Source: Phragmites australis
Lineage: Eukaryota; Streptophyta; Magnoliopsida; Poales; Poaceae
Reading direction: 5' to 3'
NCBI RefSeq assembly: GCF_958298935.1
Contig: NC_084929.1
Span: 30,569,501-30,633,500, forward strand
DNA length: 64,000 bases
Below the pieces are notes generated by a model. The model searched no databases. It was not told where the DNA came from and saw only the letters and a program-made list of their open reading frames with translations. Positions 12,101-22,896 of this stretch are shown here, piece by piece. The position numbers and the translations under genes are program-made. Numbering within the stretch: the stretch's first letter is position 1; each line of letters opens with the position of its first letter.

Positions 12101-13543
12101 CAAAGAATAAAGTTATAACATATACAGAGCATAATTATCCTATAGTGATTGACTGTGCATAGCAACGTACGTACATCTTCCATATGTTCTGTTGAAAACA
12201 ATGCAGGTTTGTGTCAATAGCCTAATGATTAGTTGATAACCTTCTTTTGCCGCCTTTTCTGCAATCAGGTTGGTGTTACTGGCTATTGCATGGGAGGTGC
12301 TTTATCAATTGCAAGTGGAGTTTTAGTCCCAGAAGTTGATGCTGTTGCTGCTTTCTATGGAACACCATCTTCTGAGCTTGCTGATCCTTCTAAGGCTAAG
12401 GCGCCTATCCAGGCTCATTTTGGGGAGCATGACAGTTTTATTGGATTTTCGGATGTCACTGTAAGGCCATCCTTAATAAGTCACATCTCTGTTGTTATGA
12501 CATATGACGAATCCATGTTTTCCCTTCCTGGTTTTGGTTCATTGCATGCTTTCATGGATTCGTATGCTACTAAGCTGTTACTGTTGTCCTTACTAAGACA
12601 ATATCTGAGTTCATTTTAATTTAGAAGGCAGGTTATTTTCTATATTTCCTTCGACAAATGGTGATGAACCGGTTGAGACCTGAGGTTGCACTGTCCCCCA
12701 TGTACCTTACTACTGACGTTAACAGGGCATAATAGGATCACAAATGCTATGTCAAAATGCTTGAACCTGTCTATTACTGCAAGAGCAATGTGAACCAGGT
12801 TTCACGAAGTCAGTTTTTCGTTACTGTCCTAGACCCAAGCTGGAGCAAAGAACCACAAATTTATGCTCTCACCGTGCCATCTGTTTCCGCCGCCTTCTTT
12901 TTGCGTGTGTGTGTGTGTGTTTTTTTTTTTTGGGGGGGGGGGGGGGTATTTTTCTGATGTCATGGTGTTCCCTTCATCATGTATACTTATTAGTATCAAC
13001 ATCCATCGAAATCTGCATATAACCACCTTGGTTTAGGTGTTAATGTAGCCCCCAGTAGTTCATGGAAAACAGCAGCTGGGCAGATCTCACTCTTTTTCAG
13101 TGCAACTTTTCTGATACTCGTCATCGTTAAGTAATTAATACTTTTCAGTATATCTTAGTAATATAAGTATGTGTGAATGCAATTCCACGCAGTATCTCCA
13201 TGTTGTTTTTTATCATGTGGCGTGCTTGCAATCTACTTGATAAAATACTCAAACAAACAAAAATACAGGAATAGCATATTCTGTGTATATTGAATCTGAG
13301 ATTTAATACTGCTCTTACGTGATGTTTCAGGCGGCTAAGTCCCTAGAAGAGAAGCTCAAGTCCTCTGGGGTACCATACGAAGTCCACATATACCCTGGAT
13401 GCTCGCATGCCTTCATGAACACGTCGGTGGAGGCCCTGAAGAGGAAGAAGGGAATGGGTTTGACTGATGAGAACCAGGAAGCCGTTGATCTGGCCTGGTC
13501 TCGCTTCTCTGCTTGGATGGGCCGTTTCCTCGGTTCCGCGTGA
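6118..13543 (+). CDS. Dienelactone hydrolase family protein (alpha/beta hydrolase)
   Basis: Five exons join in frame: 6118-6270, 7896-8038, 8178-8307, 12269-12460 and 13331-13543 (831 nt, 276 residues), all with GT-AG borders. The family resembles carboxymethylenebutenolidase, an alpha/beta hydrolase with a cysteine nucleophile. The expected residues are present: Glu71 in LQEWWG, Cys149 in GYCMGG, Asp197 in GEHDSF and His232 in GCSHAF. The first ~33 residues (MATAHLLRRASSAFHS...) are Arg/Ser-rich, suggesting a plastid or mitochondrial transit peptide. A second Met at about residue 34 would give a cytosolic form without it. Intron 3 (8308-12268) is swollen by a MITE candidate and an LTR element in sense orientation. 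Substrate unknown; plant members are generally annotated endo-1,3;1,4-beta-D-glucanase-like or carboxymethylenebutenolidase-like on homology alone. Confidence 0.93.
8845..9238. mobile_element. Possible Tourist-like MITE in hydrolase intron 3
   Basis: The right end, AACCAAACAGGCCCTTAA, is the common terminus of grass Tourist/PIF-Harbinger MITEs. The left side contains GCTATTTGTTTGGTTG as an imperfect inverted partner. The left boundary and target duplication are not clear. Confidence 0.4.
9247..9642 (+). repeat. 5' LTR (intron 3 element)
   Basis: It contains a TATA-like CTCTATATAAAA near 9418 and CAATAAAG near 9443, and ends CCATTACA just before the primer site. Confidence 0.75.
10133..11242 (+). 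pseudogene. Gag / zinc-knuckle / retropepsin-like remnant of the intronic LTR element
   Basis: A 369-codon open frame fills the element's interior. Around residues 188-220 it reads LTRKEIMERWYINLCPQCDE...HDCKHLF, the linker plus zinc knuckle seen before the protease in Ty3/Gypsy polyproteins. Downstream, SSSSTYNFINTKLG aligns with the retropepsin motif normally read as DSGSTHNFI; the catalytic Asp is replaced by Ser, so the protease should be inactive. The last ~40 codons contain a 59-bp tandem duplication (11097-11155 and 11156-11212) and run into the right LTR. There is no reverse transcriptase or integrase. The long open frame despite the lost active site is unusual. Confidence 0.65.
11230..11529 (+). 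repeat. 3' LTR (intron 3 element), 5'-truncated
   Basis: Direct repeat of the 9310-9642 part of the left LTR, with the same TATA-like block and the same CCATTACA end. Confidence 0.75.
12896..12947. repeat. Low-complexity (GT)n-(T)n-(G)n tract in hydrolase intron 4
   Basis: A GT microsatellite runs directly into a T tract and then a G tract. Its length is prone to replication and sequencing error. Confidence 0.9.
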
Positions 13544-13595
13544 GCCGTTCTCCACTTCATGGTGGTCTGTGATATATGTGGAATCAGGTCCTATG

Positions 13596-13601
13596 AATAA
13601 A
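13596..13601 (+). terminator. Poly(A) signal of the hydrolase gene
   Basis: AATAAA lies 53 bases after the stop codon, a plausible near-upstream polyadenylation element. Confidence 0.5.
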
Positions 13602-13699
13602 GTGTTTAGATCCAGGTTGCTGTATCCAAACCATACAAATGGACTGGGTTCTAGTGCTGTCTGGACTTGGTTGTCATGCTGTGGCTTGTGAATGAACTG

Positions 13700-14870
13700 T
13701 GGTGCGTTTCTCTAATGTTCTATGGACGCATATTCTGCATTAGTTGGAACCTTTGGATGTCGTTTTGCTGCATCAGGGAAAATGGTACTTGCAACGTTTT
13801 AGAGAAAGTAGGCTTAAAACTTTTAGCCAGCAAGTAGGAGTTCTATAGTTCTTTATAGAATGGAGTAGAATTACGACATTGGGGTGAAAATGCCAGTTTA
13901 GTTTATCATCTGACTGTGGTTCATCGAAGTACAGGGTACTGTAGTAGAAAAGACGATTGGATGATAACGGACTTGCCCATCTGCCGAACTAGGGCGTTAT
14001 GATACTTGTGGGATAGGGGTGAAGATGGTAGACATTAGAGCGACCGTTTTCAGCTGGTTTATACACCAGTGAAACTAATCGGAATCGATATCAGAAATGG
14101 TTTTGGGCTTTACCGACTGAATCGTGAGTTTACCGATTCCTTTTGGTAATTACCCAAGATGGAGGGGCGGGGAAGGCAGGCGGTGTCGGACAGGGACTCA
14201 AATATGGCAGGATATCCTCCATCTCCAGCGAAACCAATGGTATCGGAGAGGTGACACACATGGGCTTGCGGTGAAGCTGAGTTGGGAAGAAGGAATATAC
14301 CGCCGGAAAGAGTCTCATTTCATTACAACAAACTTAGTTTCTGGGTACTAACACATACCACATTTTGGCTGAGCTCGAGGGTCTCAATTCTCATGCACGA
14401 TATGAGAATTGTCATACTCTACTTGCATAGCACCAGCATGTAAACATAATTTTGAAAATTGGAACTCATCCGGTCACAAATACGTTTTGTTTTGCACATT
14501 TTCGTGGTCTCTACAGCACCTTACCGCATATGTCGATGTGGTTAAGTCTGTACCCCACTCATGGATTACTTGAGTTTGTAACGAACAGAACTTTATTTGG
14601 ACATGCGACTCTTACCGAACAAATAAACAAATATAGCAAGCCTTTAATTTTCAGCGATAGCTCATATTTTTAGCAATCGAGTATTACACTTAAGTACAGG
14701 GCGTCTCCCGAGCTACCAGCTTTTAGTCTACTTGTGCTTTAGCGTGCACGGAACAGGTGTGACGAGCTCGTCCATAACGGCATAACCCATGAGCACGCTA
14801 AGCTATTAGTTCAGAAAGGGTAGAAAATACACGACAAATAAATTGCTTGCACTACCTTTGATCGTTTGTG
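13700..14870. other. Intergenic, no gene recognised
   Basis: Only short open frames without family resemblance. I see no transposon boundary here. Confidence 0.5.
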
Positions 14871-14879
14871 CTGGGGTCG

Positions 14880-16480
14880 CTATCAAGGACTTCTAACACT
14901 CTTGGCTCCGCTGGCCTAAAGTTCGAAGGTCATTAGGCTCAAAACCCCTTCGGAGGCCTCAAGCTCCAGAGCCATTGTGGAGATCCAAGTCTTCGGGACC
15001 CGAACCTCCGGAGGCCACTAACCCCTAGAGGAGGTGGACCCTCGGAGGCTTGGGGAAGGCGAGGGGCCACCCAGAAAGATCAACGGTGGGAGGCTCCATC
15101 GGCCACATGGCTTCTTGCCACGATGTTATTGGCATTTAATCCTGGTCTAATCAAGGCAGGCCTAACATGCCAGACTAGATTGGTGCCGTAGTCGGCGGTT
15201 GATCAAGCATTATGACTACTTACCACCATGATTAGGTGATGTCATCAGAGAGGCTGATATTTTGGCCTCGGTCCTAGGCAGTGCTTCACTAAGTTGGCCC
15301 TATATCATGATTGTATAGTTGTAGCTTGTATCTCTGCTCCTAGGGGCATGCTTGTACCCTTACACTATAAAAGGCAATATAAATACTGACCATGAGCACA
15401 CGGTGCAAAAGGCGAAAAATATTCAGATCAATATTGGCACTCCTTCTTTTCCACTACTTCTCTAAGCTTGAGCCACTCAAGTGAGTTAAGCTCTTGCCGC
15501 ACCTTGTTCGTGTAAGATATTTTCTTTCACCAACAGCTAGCATCGAATATGGGGATTTAGAATGGTGTATCACTCAGAGAGGCGGGATGCCACCCAAGAA
15601 GAAGACTGACAAAGCGGCAGCCCGAGTGGCTGGCTCCATGGCAACACCTGTGTGAAAGTCAGTGTGGCAGCCACGGCCAAACACGCGCTATCCAACGCTA
15701 GCGCCATGACCGAGGGCGATGACGAGTCCACACTCGGGCGAAATGAGGATTTCGTTGCCATCACCGACATGATCGCGATCCCGACTGCGGCTAACGCGGG
15801 GGGCCCTGCCGGCTCGGAGGCCTTTCAGCAGCAGTACATGCGAGAGCATTGCGGCACCCCAAGGGGCTGCATCTGAGGCCGTAGCTGTACATGCCACCAC
15901 GACTAGACAACATGCACATGTGGTGGCCCTTCGATCTGTGCAGCAGGCTACAGTCACAACTGAGGCCACCCTTAGGATGGTTGACACTGTGGCAACCTAG
16001 GCTCCGGAGGCCAGCGAGGGTTTCATCTGTGCCCCTCATTGCCCCCAAGCATTGGCCTCGGTCGGCCCGTCGGTGGCTCTGCTCTTAGACTTCGACTCTC
16101 CCTTGCAGGTCGTGCCCTTCCCAGACAGTTTTCGGACCCCCAAACTTCCAAAGTCTAAGGTTAATTTGGACCCAGGAGAGTTTGTTCACTCGTACGCCCT
16201 AGTCACCGAGACCAATGGAGGCAACTAGACCACCATGGCTAAGTGCTTCCCCCTTGCCTCGGAGGGATAGCCTTCTGATGGTTCTGGGCGCTATAACTGG
16301 GAGCCATTTACACCTGGGCCTAGTTCAGGGCACTTTCTGCAACAACTTCCAGGGTACCTTCATCGAGCCGGTGACATCTGAGAGCCTGTTCGCCGTCAGG
16401 CAATAGTCAAGTGAGACCCTCTGGGACTATATATATATATATCACACACGACGAGTCTATTCAGCGCCTAGACGCAAACA
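14880..16480 (+). mobile_element. Decayed Ty3/Gypsy retrotransposon fragment (LTR part plus gag)
   Basis: 14880-15535 has the character of a Gypsy LTR: CGGAGG-rich repeats, a TATAAAAGG-like box near 15366, and an end TTTCACCAACA. At 15587 a frame starts MPPKKKTDKAAARVAGS, a typical basic Gypsy gag N-terminus, and stops after 22 codons. Downstream, a frame at about 16338-16403 reads NFQGTFIEPVTSESLF, resembling the gag core block ANFQGTYxxPxT found upstream of the ESLRxYIxRF motif. Stops and frameshifts break it throughout. Strands and order agree with one gag read left to right. Confidence 0.65.
16425..16442. repeat. (TA)n microsatellite
   Basis: A short TATATATATATA run at the right edge of the Gypsy remnant. 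Confidence 0.85.
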
Positions 16481-16481
16481 G

Positions 16482-17050
16482 TGAACTACTTTGCGTCACC
16501 CTCAGTTGCTGCAACCACCTTCACACCACCCCAGTTATGACTAAGAAACTAGTCAGTTATGACGACACATATAGGTGAGTTACGATCACATGATAAAAAG
16601 TGTATAATTACGAGAAGTATTGTAGTTTACTGCTGCGTCACCTCCAGTTACAACTAAGAAAATAGTCAGTTACGATAGCACAGATAGTTGAGTTACGATC
16701 ACATGACAAAAAAAGTCAGTTACGTAGCATCTATACTGCTTTTTGGATCGGAAATGTGGTGTGCGCAGATGTGACACAATTACGATCACAGTTACGACTA
16801 AGAAAATAGTCAGTTACGACAGCATAAATAGTTGAGTTACAATCACATAATAAAAAAGTCAGTTACGATAATAACTATACTGCTTTTTGGATCGTAACTA
16901 AAGGTGTGCGCAGAGGTGATCCAGTTACGATCACATGACAAAAAAGTGCATAATTACGATTAAATAAGTTATCCAGTTATGACTATATATGTTTGTAATA
17001 ACTGACCTATTTTGTGAGTAGCGCAACAGTGAACTACAGTACACCTAGAC
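16482..17050. repeat. GTTACGA-rich imperfect repeat region
   Basis: The phrase ACTAAGAAAATAGTCAGTTACGA recurs at about 16539, 16652 and 16797. Many further GTTACGA and TTACGATCACAT copies occur, giving about three imperfect units 115-145 bp apart. CAGTGAACTAC occurs near both edges (16482 and 17029). No coding potential; the class is unknown. Confidence 0.7.
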
Positions 17051-17862
17051 ACATAATAGATATACAATATGTGTGTATATATATATTTCAAAAAGAACGC
17101 GACTATAAGCATTTTCTAGTGCAGAAGTCCTCTAGAAACTAGCAGTACTCTTACATTCGACTGGTTTTTGGCACTGTCTCCTTGTAGGATCCAAGGAGTT
17201 CTAGTAGTTCGGCCACGATTTTCTCTGTGTGCGGCACATAGAAATGTACTCCTCAACACAAACATGTAGTATAGTATTAATTCATAACTCTCTAGGAATT
17301 AGCAAAGAGGAAAAAATTCCTCACGAATATACGGGAAAAAGTTACACATCAGAAAGACATTTGTGATCGCTTCTAAGTTGAAGTGTCAATGTAAGTATTA
17401 ATTGATAGCACAAGTATTTTCTTTCTATAGAGATGCATGCTTTGCTGATCCGTCAAAAAATTCAAGAAAAGGAATTCCTCACTGAATATTCTAGAACATT
17501 CCGGACTCTACGTACAATACACACTTAAGGACACTAGCTAGTTGTACGGAAACATGCCGATGGCAGCCTGGCTTCAGTCTAGACTTTAGATCTAAATTTC
17601 TATTAAATTTTACTGTACAAAAGAAGATAGATTTTTTTAGACCCACCTGAACTTCAATGGACTAGCCTAAGGCTTGGCCCATGGCTGCTTCCGCACCTGA
17701 ATTAACCAGTTACCAAAGTTTACTAAGCCCCGGATAATTAAACACCAAACCAAGCAGCTGTAAGTGCTGGCCAAGCCTACAGATCAGACCAATCCGAATG
17801 CAGAACAAAGAATCATCAGGCTGATGTTTCACAGATTCCTGCCGTGTAACTTCTTCTGAAGC
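17051..17862. other. Upstream region of the GRAS gene, no gene recognised
   Basis: AT-rich sequence without coding potential or repeat boundaries that I can identify. Confidence 0.45.
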
Positions 17863-17880
17863 TGCTGCCACTACCTTCTT

Positions 17881-17905
17881 TTTTTTTTTTTTTTTTTTTG
17901 CGACG
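17881..17905 (-). mobile_element. Minute retroposition scar (poly-A tail plus 6 bases)
   Basis: A 25-bp insert, 19 T followed by GCGACG, is flanked by a perfect 18-bp direct repeat TGCTGCCACTACCTTCTT (17863-17880 and 17906-17923). On the minus strand this is CGTCGC plus poly-A. That is what target-primed reverse transcription leaves when a LINE or SINE copy is truncated almost entirely. Confidence 0.6.
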
Positions 17906-17952
17906 TGCTGCCACTACCTTCTTGACCTAGCAATACACCATGGCACTCCGTA

Positions 17953-17964
17953 CATATATATAGT
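17953..17964 (+). promoter_or_regulatory. TATA-like box upstream of the GRAS gene
   Basis: ACATATATATAG lies about 80 bases before the first candidate ATG (18033), followed by a CT-rich stretch that could hold the start site. Position and composition only. Confidence 0.35.
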
Positions 17965-18032
17965 CATATAGACATTGCTCTCTTTGCTCCCCTTCTCTCC
18001 AACTATGCAAAAGCAAAACCTACCCTAGTTGA

Positions 18033-19533
18033 TTGAGCATCGATCACCTTATGAGTGCAGGAACAGGCTCAGACATGCAAGATTCTCTAAGCCTGTTGCA
18101 GTTTCATTATCAGCACCTGTACGGCGCGCGGCAGCTCTGGCGGCGCCAACCTGCCACTGGGTCACCCTTTCTTGCCTCATCATCAGTTCATCGCCAAGGT
18201 CATGTTCATGCCAGTGACCGTTGAACTGGCAAGGAGGACATGGCGGAGTTCATCGAGCCGGTGGCGGAGGCAAGCGAGCATGAGTTGGCTACGTGCAAGG
18301 AGGGGTCCGAAGGAGGCGATGGCTCGGTGGAGGAGCGGAACGGCTGCGCGGCGACGGCCAGGGCGGAGGAGGAGGCTCACGGCGGCGTGCGGATGATCGC
18401 GCTGCTCATGGAGTACGCGGTGGCCGTGTTGGTGGGCAACCTAGCGGACGCAAACGGGATGCTCCTCTAGCTGTCACAAATGGCCTCGCCGTACGCGTCG
18501 TCGTGCGGCGAGCGGCTCGTGGCCTACTTCGCCAAGGTTCTTGGCGGCGCGGCTAATGAGCTCGCGGCTCGGCATCTGCGCACCCCTGGCGCCACCGTGC
18601 CCGGGCATCCACGCCGCGTTCAGGGCCTTCTACAACGTGACGCCGTTCGAGAGGTTCGCCTACCTGGCGTGCAACCAGGCCATCCTGGAGGTGTTCCACG
18701 ACAAGCGCATGGTCCACATTGTCGACCTCGACGTCGTGCCTGGCGGCGCGCTGCAGTGGCTCTCGCTCCTCCCCGCGCTGGTGGCCCGGCCAGGCGGCCC
18801 ACCGTTTCTCCGTGTGACAGGCTTCGGCACGTCTGGCTCTGTGCTCCACGACACCGGCAACCAGCTCGCCGGTCTGGCTAGCAAGCTGAGCATGCCGTTC
18901 GAGTTCTATGCCATCGCGAAGCGGCCCGGGGACGTCGACGCGGCGGCGGACGTGCTCAGCAAGAGGCCAGGGGAGGCCCTGGCCGTGCACTGGCTGCGGC
19001 ACGCCATGTACGACGCGGCCGGGGACGACGGCGCCACGACGCGGCTGGTGCGGTGGCTGGAGCCGAAGGTGCTGACTCTGGTGGAGCAGGAGCTAGGGGC
19101 GCCCGGGGATGGTAGCGCCGGTCACGACCACGGCCACTTCCTGGACCGGTTCGTCTCCGCGCTGCACCACTACTCAGTGCTGTTCGACTCCCTGGGCGAG
19201 TCGCAGCCGGCCGACGAGGACGCGAGCAGGCACCTGGTGGAGCACGGGGTGCTCGGCAGGGAGATCGGAAACGTGCTGGCGGTGGGCGGTCCGTCGCGGA
19301 GGGGGCGAGGGAAGTTCGGCTGCTGGCGGGCGAAGCTCGCCCGGCACGGGTTCCTGCGCGCCGGCACCGGCCGGCGAGCGCAGCTGGTGGCCGGGGCGTG
19401 CCCAGCGGGGCTGGGCTACACGGTGGCGGATGACCACGACGGCACGGTGCGGCTGGGGTGGAAAGGCACCTCGCTGTACGCGACCTCCACGTGGACGTGG
19501 TGCCCCTCGCCCCACGTTAACCAAGTCAGCTAA
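18033..19533 (+). pseudogene. GRAS transcription factor, SCARECROW/SCL23-like, disrupted
   Basis: GRAS motifs occur in order: LHRI (VRMIALLMEYAVAVLVGNL, LSQMASPYASSCGERLVAYF), VHIID (VHIVDLDVVPGGALQW), LHRII, a PFYRE-like AVHWLRHAMYD, and SAW (KFGCWRAKL, VRLGWKGTSLYATSTWTW). The wording is closest to the SCR/SCL23 clade, which regulates root and bundle-sheath patterning as nuclear partners of SHR. The reading frame is broken. An in-frame TGA at 18222-18224 may lie before the true start. A TAG at 18468-18470 sits where LLLELSQ usually has Glu, a single-base change from GAG. One extra base near 18537-18542 shifts the frame between AYFAK and LAARLMSS. The remaining ~330 codons (18541-19533) are open and well conserved. 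Either a young pseudogene or assembly error; a protein from the downstream frame alone would lack LHRI. Confidence 0.85.
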
Positions 19534-19957
19534 TCGTCTTGTTTAGTATCCTTAATGTGTGCCAGGATTAACGTCTTGCTTAGTATCCTTAATGTGTGCC
19601 ACCGTTAAAATTTCGCCGAAATTTTGAAAAGGAACGAGATATCTAATTCTTGAATTTTTCTTTCACTAATATATAGAACTTACAAAACAAATGATGAAAA
19701 AATAAATAAAATTTTAATAAAATCTTTTGAAATTTGATCTTTTTACGGGTGAACAAAAAAACTGGAAAACAAAATTAAAATCCTGATGCGTGCTACGGTT
19801 CTAAGCACCTGCCATGCTAGAGCGCTCTCTTGCAAGTGGGCCCACATAGACAGTCACACATGTAATGCGCTGTGGCTAGTTGGCTACTGGGCCATTTGTC
19901 AGTGGCCAGCTCTGGTTGGTGGGCTTCTTCTGTACGGAGGATGTTCATTTGTCTCTG

Positions 19958-20247
19958 AGGCCAACTCCAGCAGCGGAGGTATTCAGTGCTACAGTAGCAC
20001 TAGAAACTGATCTCCAACTGCTCACAGAGGCTGACAGTGGGCCCGGAGGCAGGAAAACTCATCGGGTACTGTAGCAGTACTGTAGTAACATTGTACCGAC
20101 ACTGTTTATAGAGGCTGCCAGCGGATCTGGAGAGAGAAAAAGAGGAGTAGAAGGTAGGAAATGGGCAGCTGCTGAAGATGAAAAAATAAGGAATACTGTA
20201 ATAGTATTTTTAAAGATGAAAATTTAAAGTAGCTGTTGGAGATGACT
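19958..20247. mobile_element. MITE-like repeat (member B)
   Basis: It begins GGCCAACTCCAGCAG and ends GTAGCTGTTGGAGATGACT, with several CTGTAGTA/CTGTAGCA pieces inside. Similar ends and interior occur in the copies at 3095-3420/5956-5972 and 44330-44637. Confidence 0.5.
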
Positions 20248-20539
20248 TGATTTGGTTTTCACTTTCAATCAAACTGGATTTAACTTAGAAGACTTAGAAG
20301 GCTGCAAAGAGATCGCACCTGAAAATAATTTGTAGCTGGTACAAATGAGGAACCGAGTAAAACCAGTAACTATATATCACATATGTTATGGTTATTCGAT
20401 CATTTGACGTGTCCAAAATTCAACTACATTATTAGCTACAAAGCTTGAACACCAACAGACGGCTGCGATTTACAGGCAGCACCTTAAAACAGCTTAAAAT
20501 GTAATCAAAGAACACGATAACATGCATCTGTAAGGCCTT

Positions 20540-20709
20540 TTATTTTCACAAGATGGGCCAACAGAGGTGCCGCCGATCGAAGCTGGCGGCCTAGGAGCAT
20601 GCGTGAGGAGCCAAGGCTCGTCAGCTCCTAAAGGTGCGACGCTCGGATTTGAGCCCAGCGGATGCGGCCACAACGGGCGCGCCTACCACCGAGCTGCCGC
20701 TCGGTTCGC
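20540..20709 (-). mobile_element. tRNA-derived SINE candidate
   Basis: On the minus strand the element starts with CAGCTCGGTGGTAGG (A-box-like), followed about 30 bases later by GGCTCAAATCC (B-box-like, consensus GGTTCRANTCC), the arrangement of an RNA polymerase III promoter. It ends in A-rich GTGAAAATAAA. A 7-bp repeat AGGCCTT flanks both sides (20533-20539, 20710-20716). It sits about 280 bp beyond the stop codon of the SKU5-similar gene. I cannot name the family. Confidence 0.55.
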
Positions 20710-20991
20710 AGGCCTTGTTGGTGTAGGGCAATTATTTGAGTAAATGATAGAGATAAAGTTATATAACTCCCATTACAATGATTTGAGAGGGCATCTCGAG
20801 ATTACATTCATGCGTTCCCGGCCGGCCGACCAGCCGCCGACCTTCCTTCCCAACCTTTTCTTTCGTTTTTGCTCGTTTGAAAGCGTCTATGATCCCCGGT
20901 GGTTATTGCGCCAAAGCAAAAGAAAATTATCAGGAACAACTCAAGATCGAACGGATTATCAGAACACAACGGGAAAACAGGGCCTCCTTAA

Positions 20992-22896
20992 TTAGCGCGC
21001 AGGAGCGTAGGACGGCGGCAGCGGCAGCCCGACGACCTTGCCGCAGCGGAGGGCGTTCTCCGGCATGTTGTACTCGTCGCGCAGCGACCGCGCCGGCGAC
21101 ACGACGCTCATGTAGAGCTGCTCCCCGAGGTAGTGCCGCTCCCAGATGTTGGACCGGATGTTCCACATGCCCGCGTTGTCGAACGTCAGCATGATGGCCG
21201 TCCACGACCGCGGGTACACCTGGATCGAGTGCCGGCTCACCGCGTCCAGCAGGTTGTACGTCTTCCTCAGCTCCGGCGACCACTTCCCCGGCCCCATCCT
21301 GCAGACAGCACAGATCGAACACGCACACAGTCATCAGCTCATACAGCTAGCCTGGCCGTGCCCGTGCATGCATCCGTGGCAACTCTGTTTTGTTGTCTTG
21401 TGATTTAATTGAGTAGAGGAAGTACGTACCCAACGGCGAAGAAGGCGTAGCCGTCGAGGTGGAGGGAGTCCATGCTCTTCTCGAGGTTCTCGAAGATGAC
21501 CTCGATGAAGGTGCGGAACTCGGCGGTGATGACGTTGGGCATGACCCGGAGGGGGCCGTTCACGGCGGGCGGCACGTCGGCCATCTGGTTGTACTTAAAC
21601 ACCCCGTCGGTGACGTTGAAGTACTCGGCGAGCTTTAACGGAGTGTCGGCGTCCACGTGGGAGACGCCGTTGAAGCCGTACCGGAGCTTGCCGTCGATGT
21701 GCCCGCGGGTGATGCGGAGCTTGATGGTACGGGTGATGTTGATCTGGCCGTAGTGGTACGAGCCCTGGGGGTTGGGCCGCGCGGCGCTGGCTGTCAGGTT
21801 CCACCGGAACGACCTCCACTGGTTGATGGACCAGGCCCAGCCGGCCGGGGGCTCGGGCACGTTCGGCGACGGCGGGGTGCTGGAGCCGGCGTAGCGGATG
21901 ACGGCGGAGGCGGACCTCGCGTCGTGGATGAACCGGGTGGAGGCCACCATGTAGTAGTCGCCGGGCTTCTGGTCAGCGTCGACGAGGACGGAGAAGCAGT
22001 GGCCGACGTGGACGTCGAGCGAGTCGTACATGTCCTGCACGGTGTGGGAGCCGTCCATCTCTACTAGCTTCATGTCGTGGCCCTGGATGCGGAAGTTGAG
22101 AGACGCCTTGATGCCGGTGTTGCAGATGCGGAGGCGGTACGTCTTGCCGGCCTCCACGGTGAATATGGGCGGGTCCGCCGCGTCCTTGCCGCCCTTGCCA
22201 TTGATGAGCACGCCCGCGGGGCGGCCGATGCTGCGGCCGGTGTCGAGCAGGCGGGCCATGACCTCGTGGTCCTTGGTGTACCAGTCGCCGATGAGGACCG
22301 TGTGGTCGCTTTCCGGTGGCGGCGGGTCGAAGGGGACGGGGATGAGGAGGCGGCTGACGACGCTGATGGGCCCGTAGCCGCCCGCCGCCCGCTGCATGCC
22401 GATGGACGAGAAGTAGAAGAAGCTGCCGATCTGGTCCTTGGGCTGCCACTTGTACGTGAAGTTAGTGCCCGGCGCGATGGGGCACTGCGTGCCCGGCAGA
22501 CCGTCCATCCACGAGTTCTTCCTGTGCTGCATCCCATTCCTGCATGCACGTACGCGCGTGTAATATATATATATGTCGTCCAGTGTGCGTGCCGTGCACA
22601 ATGTTTTTGTGTTGGTTTCGGCATCGGAGCAGACGCACGGACCAGGTGAAGAGGAGCGGCTGGTCGAGCTCGTTGAAGACGTTGACGACGATGTTGTTGT
22701 TGGAGGAGCAGTTGATCCTGGGGCCGGGGAACTCGCCGTTGATGAGGATTACCTTCTGGGGCACGCCCAGCAGGGACTTGGTCCCGTACGTCACCTTCCA
22801 CTCGAAGAACAGGTACGGGTCCTCGGCCCGCGCCACGGCGAGCGCCGACAGAACCAGCAGCACGCCGGCGGCCGCACGCATTATCGTCGCCGCCAT
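20992..22896 (-). CDS. SKU5-similar (SKS) multicopper-oxidase-like protein
   Basis: Exons 22896-22643, 22539-21430 and 21298-20992 join in frame (1671 nt, 556 residues), matching the usual family size. A signal peptide (residues 1-24, ending AVARA) is followed by three cupredoxin domains: about 28-145 (GEFPGPRINCSSN), 155-300 (VLIGDWYTKDHEV, FRIQGHDMKLVEMDG) and 380-520 (HLDGYAFFAVG, MWNIRSNIWERHYLGEQLY). Where ascorbate oxidases have the HLHGH copper ligands this protein reads HLDGYAF, so most copper sites are lost, as in SKU5/SKS proteins. The C-terminus (GLPLPPSYAPAR) has no hydrophobic GPI-anchor tail, which fits the secreted pollen or cell-wall type (NTP303/Bp10-like). It probably acts in the apoplast during directional or tip growth. 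The enzymatic role is unproven in this family. Confidence 0.94.

Noticed and set aside
15570..16048. Minus-strand open frames over the Gypsy remnant
   Set aside because: They are shadows of the GC-rich plus-strand gag frame.
18553..19002. Minus-strand open frame opposite the GRAS gene
   Set aside because: GC-rich shadow; Arg/Gly/Ala-rich with no family match.
22077..22649. 190-codon plus-strand frame opposite the SKU5-similar gene
   Set aside because: Antisense shadow of exon 2 and crosses its intron.
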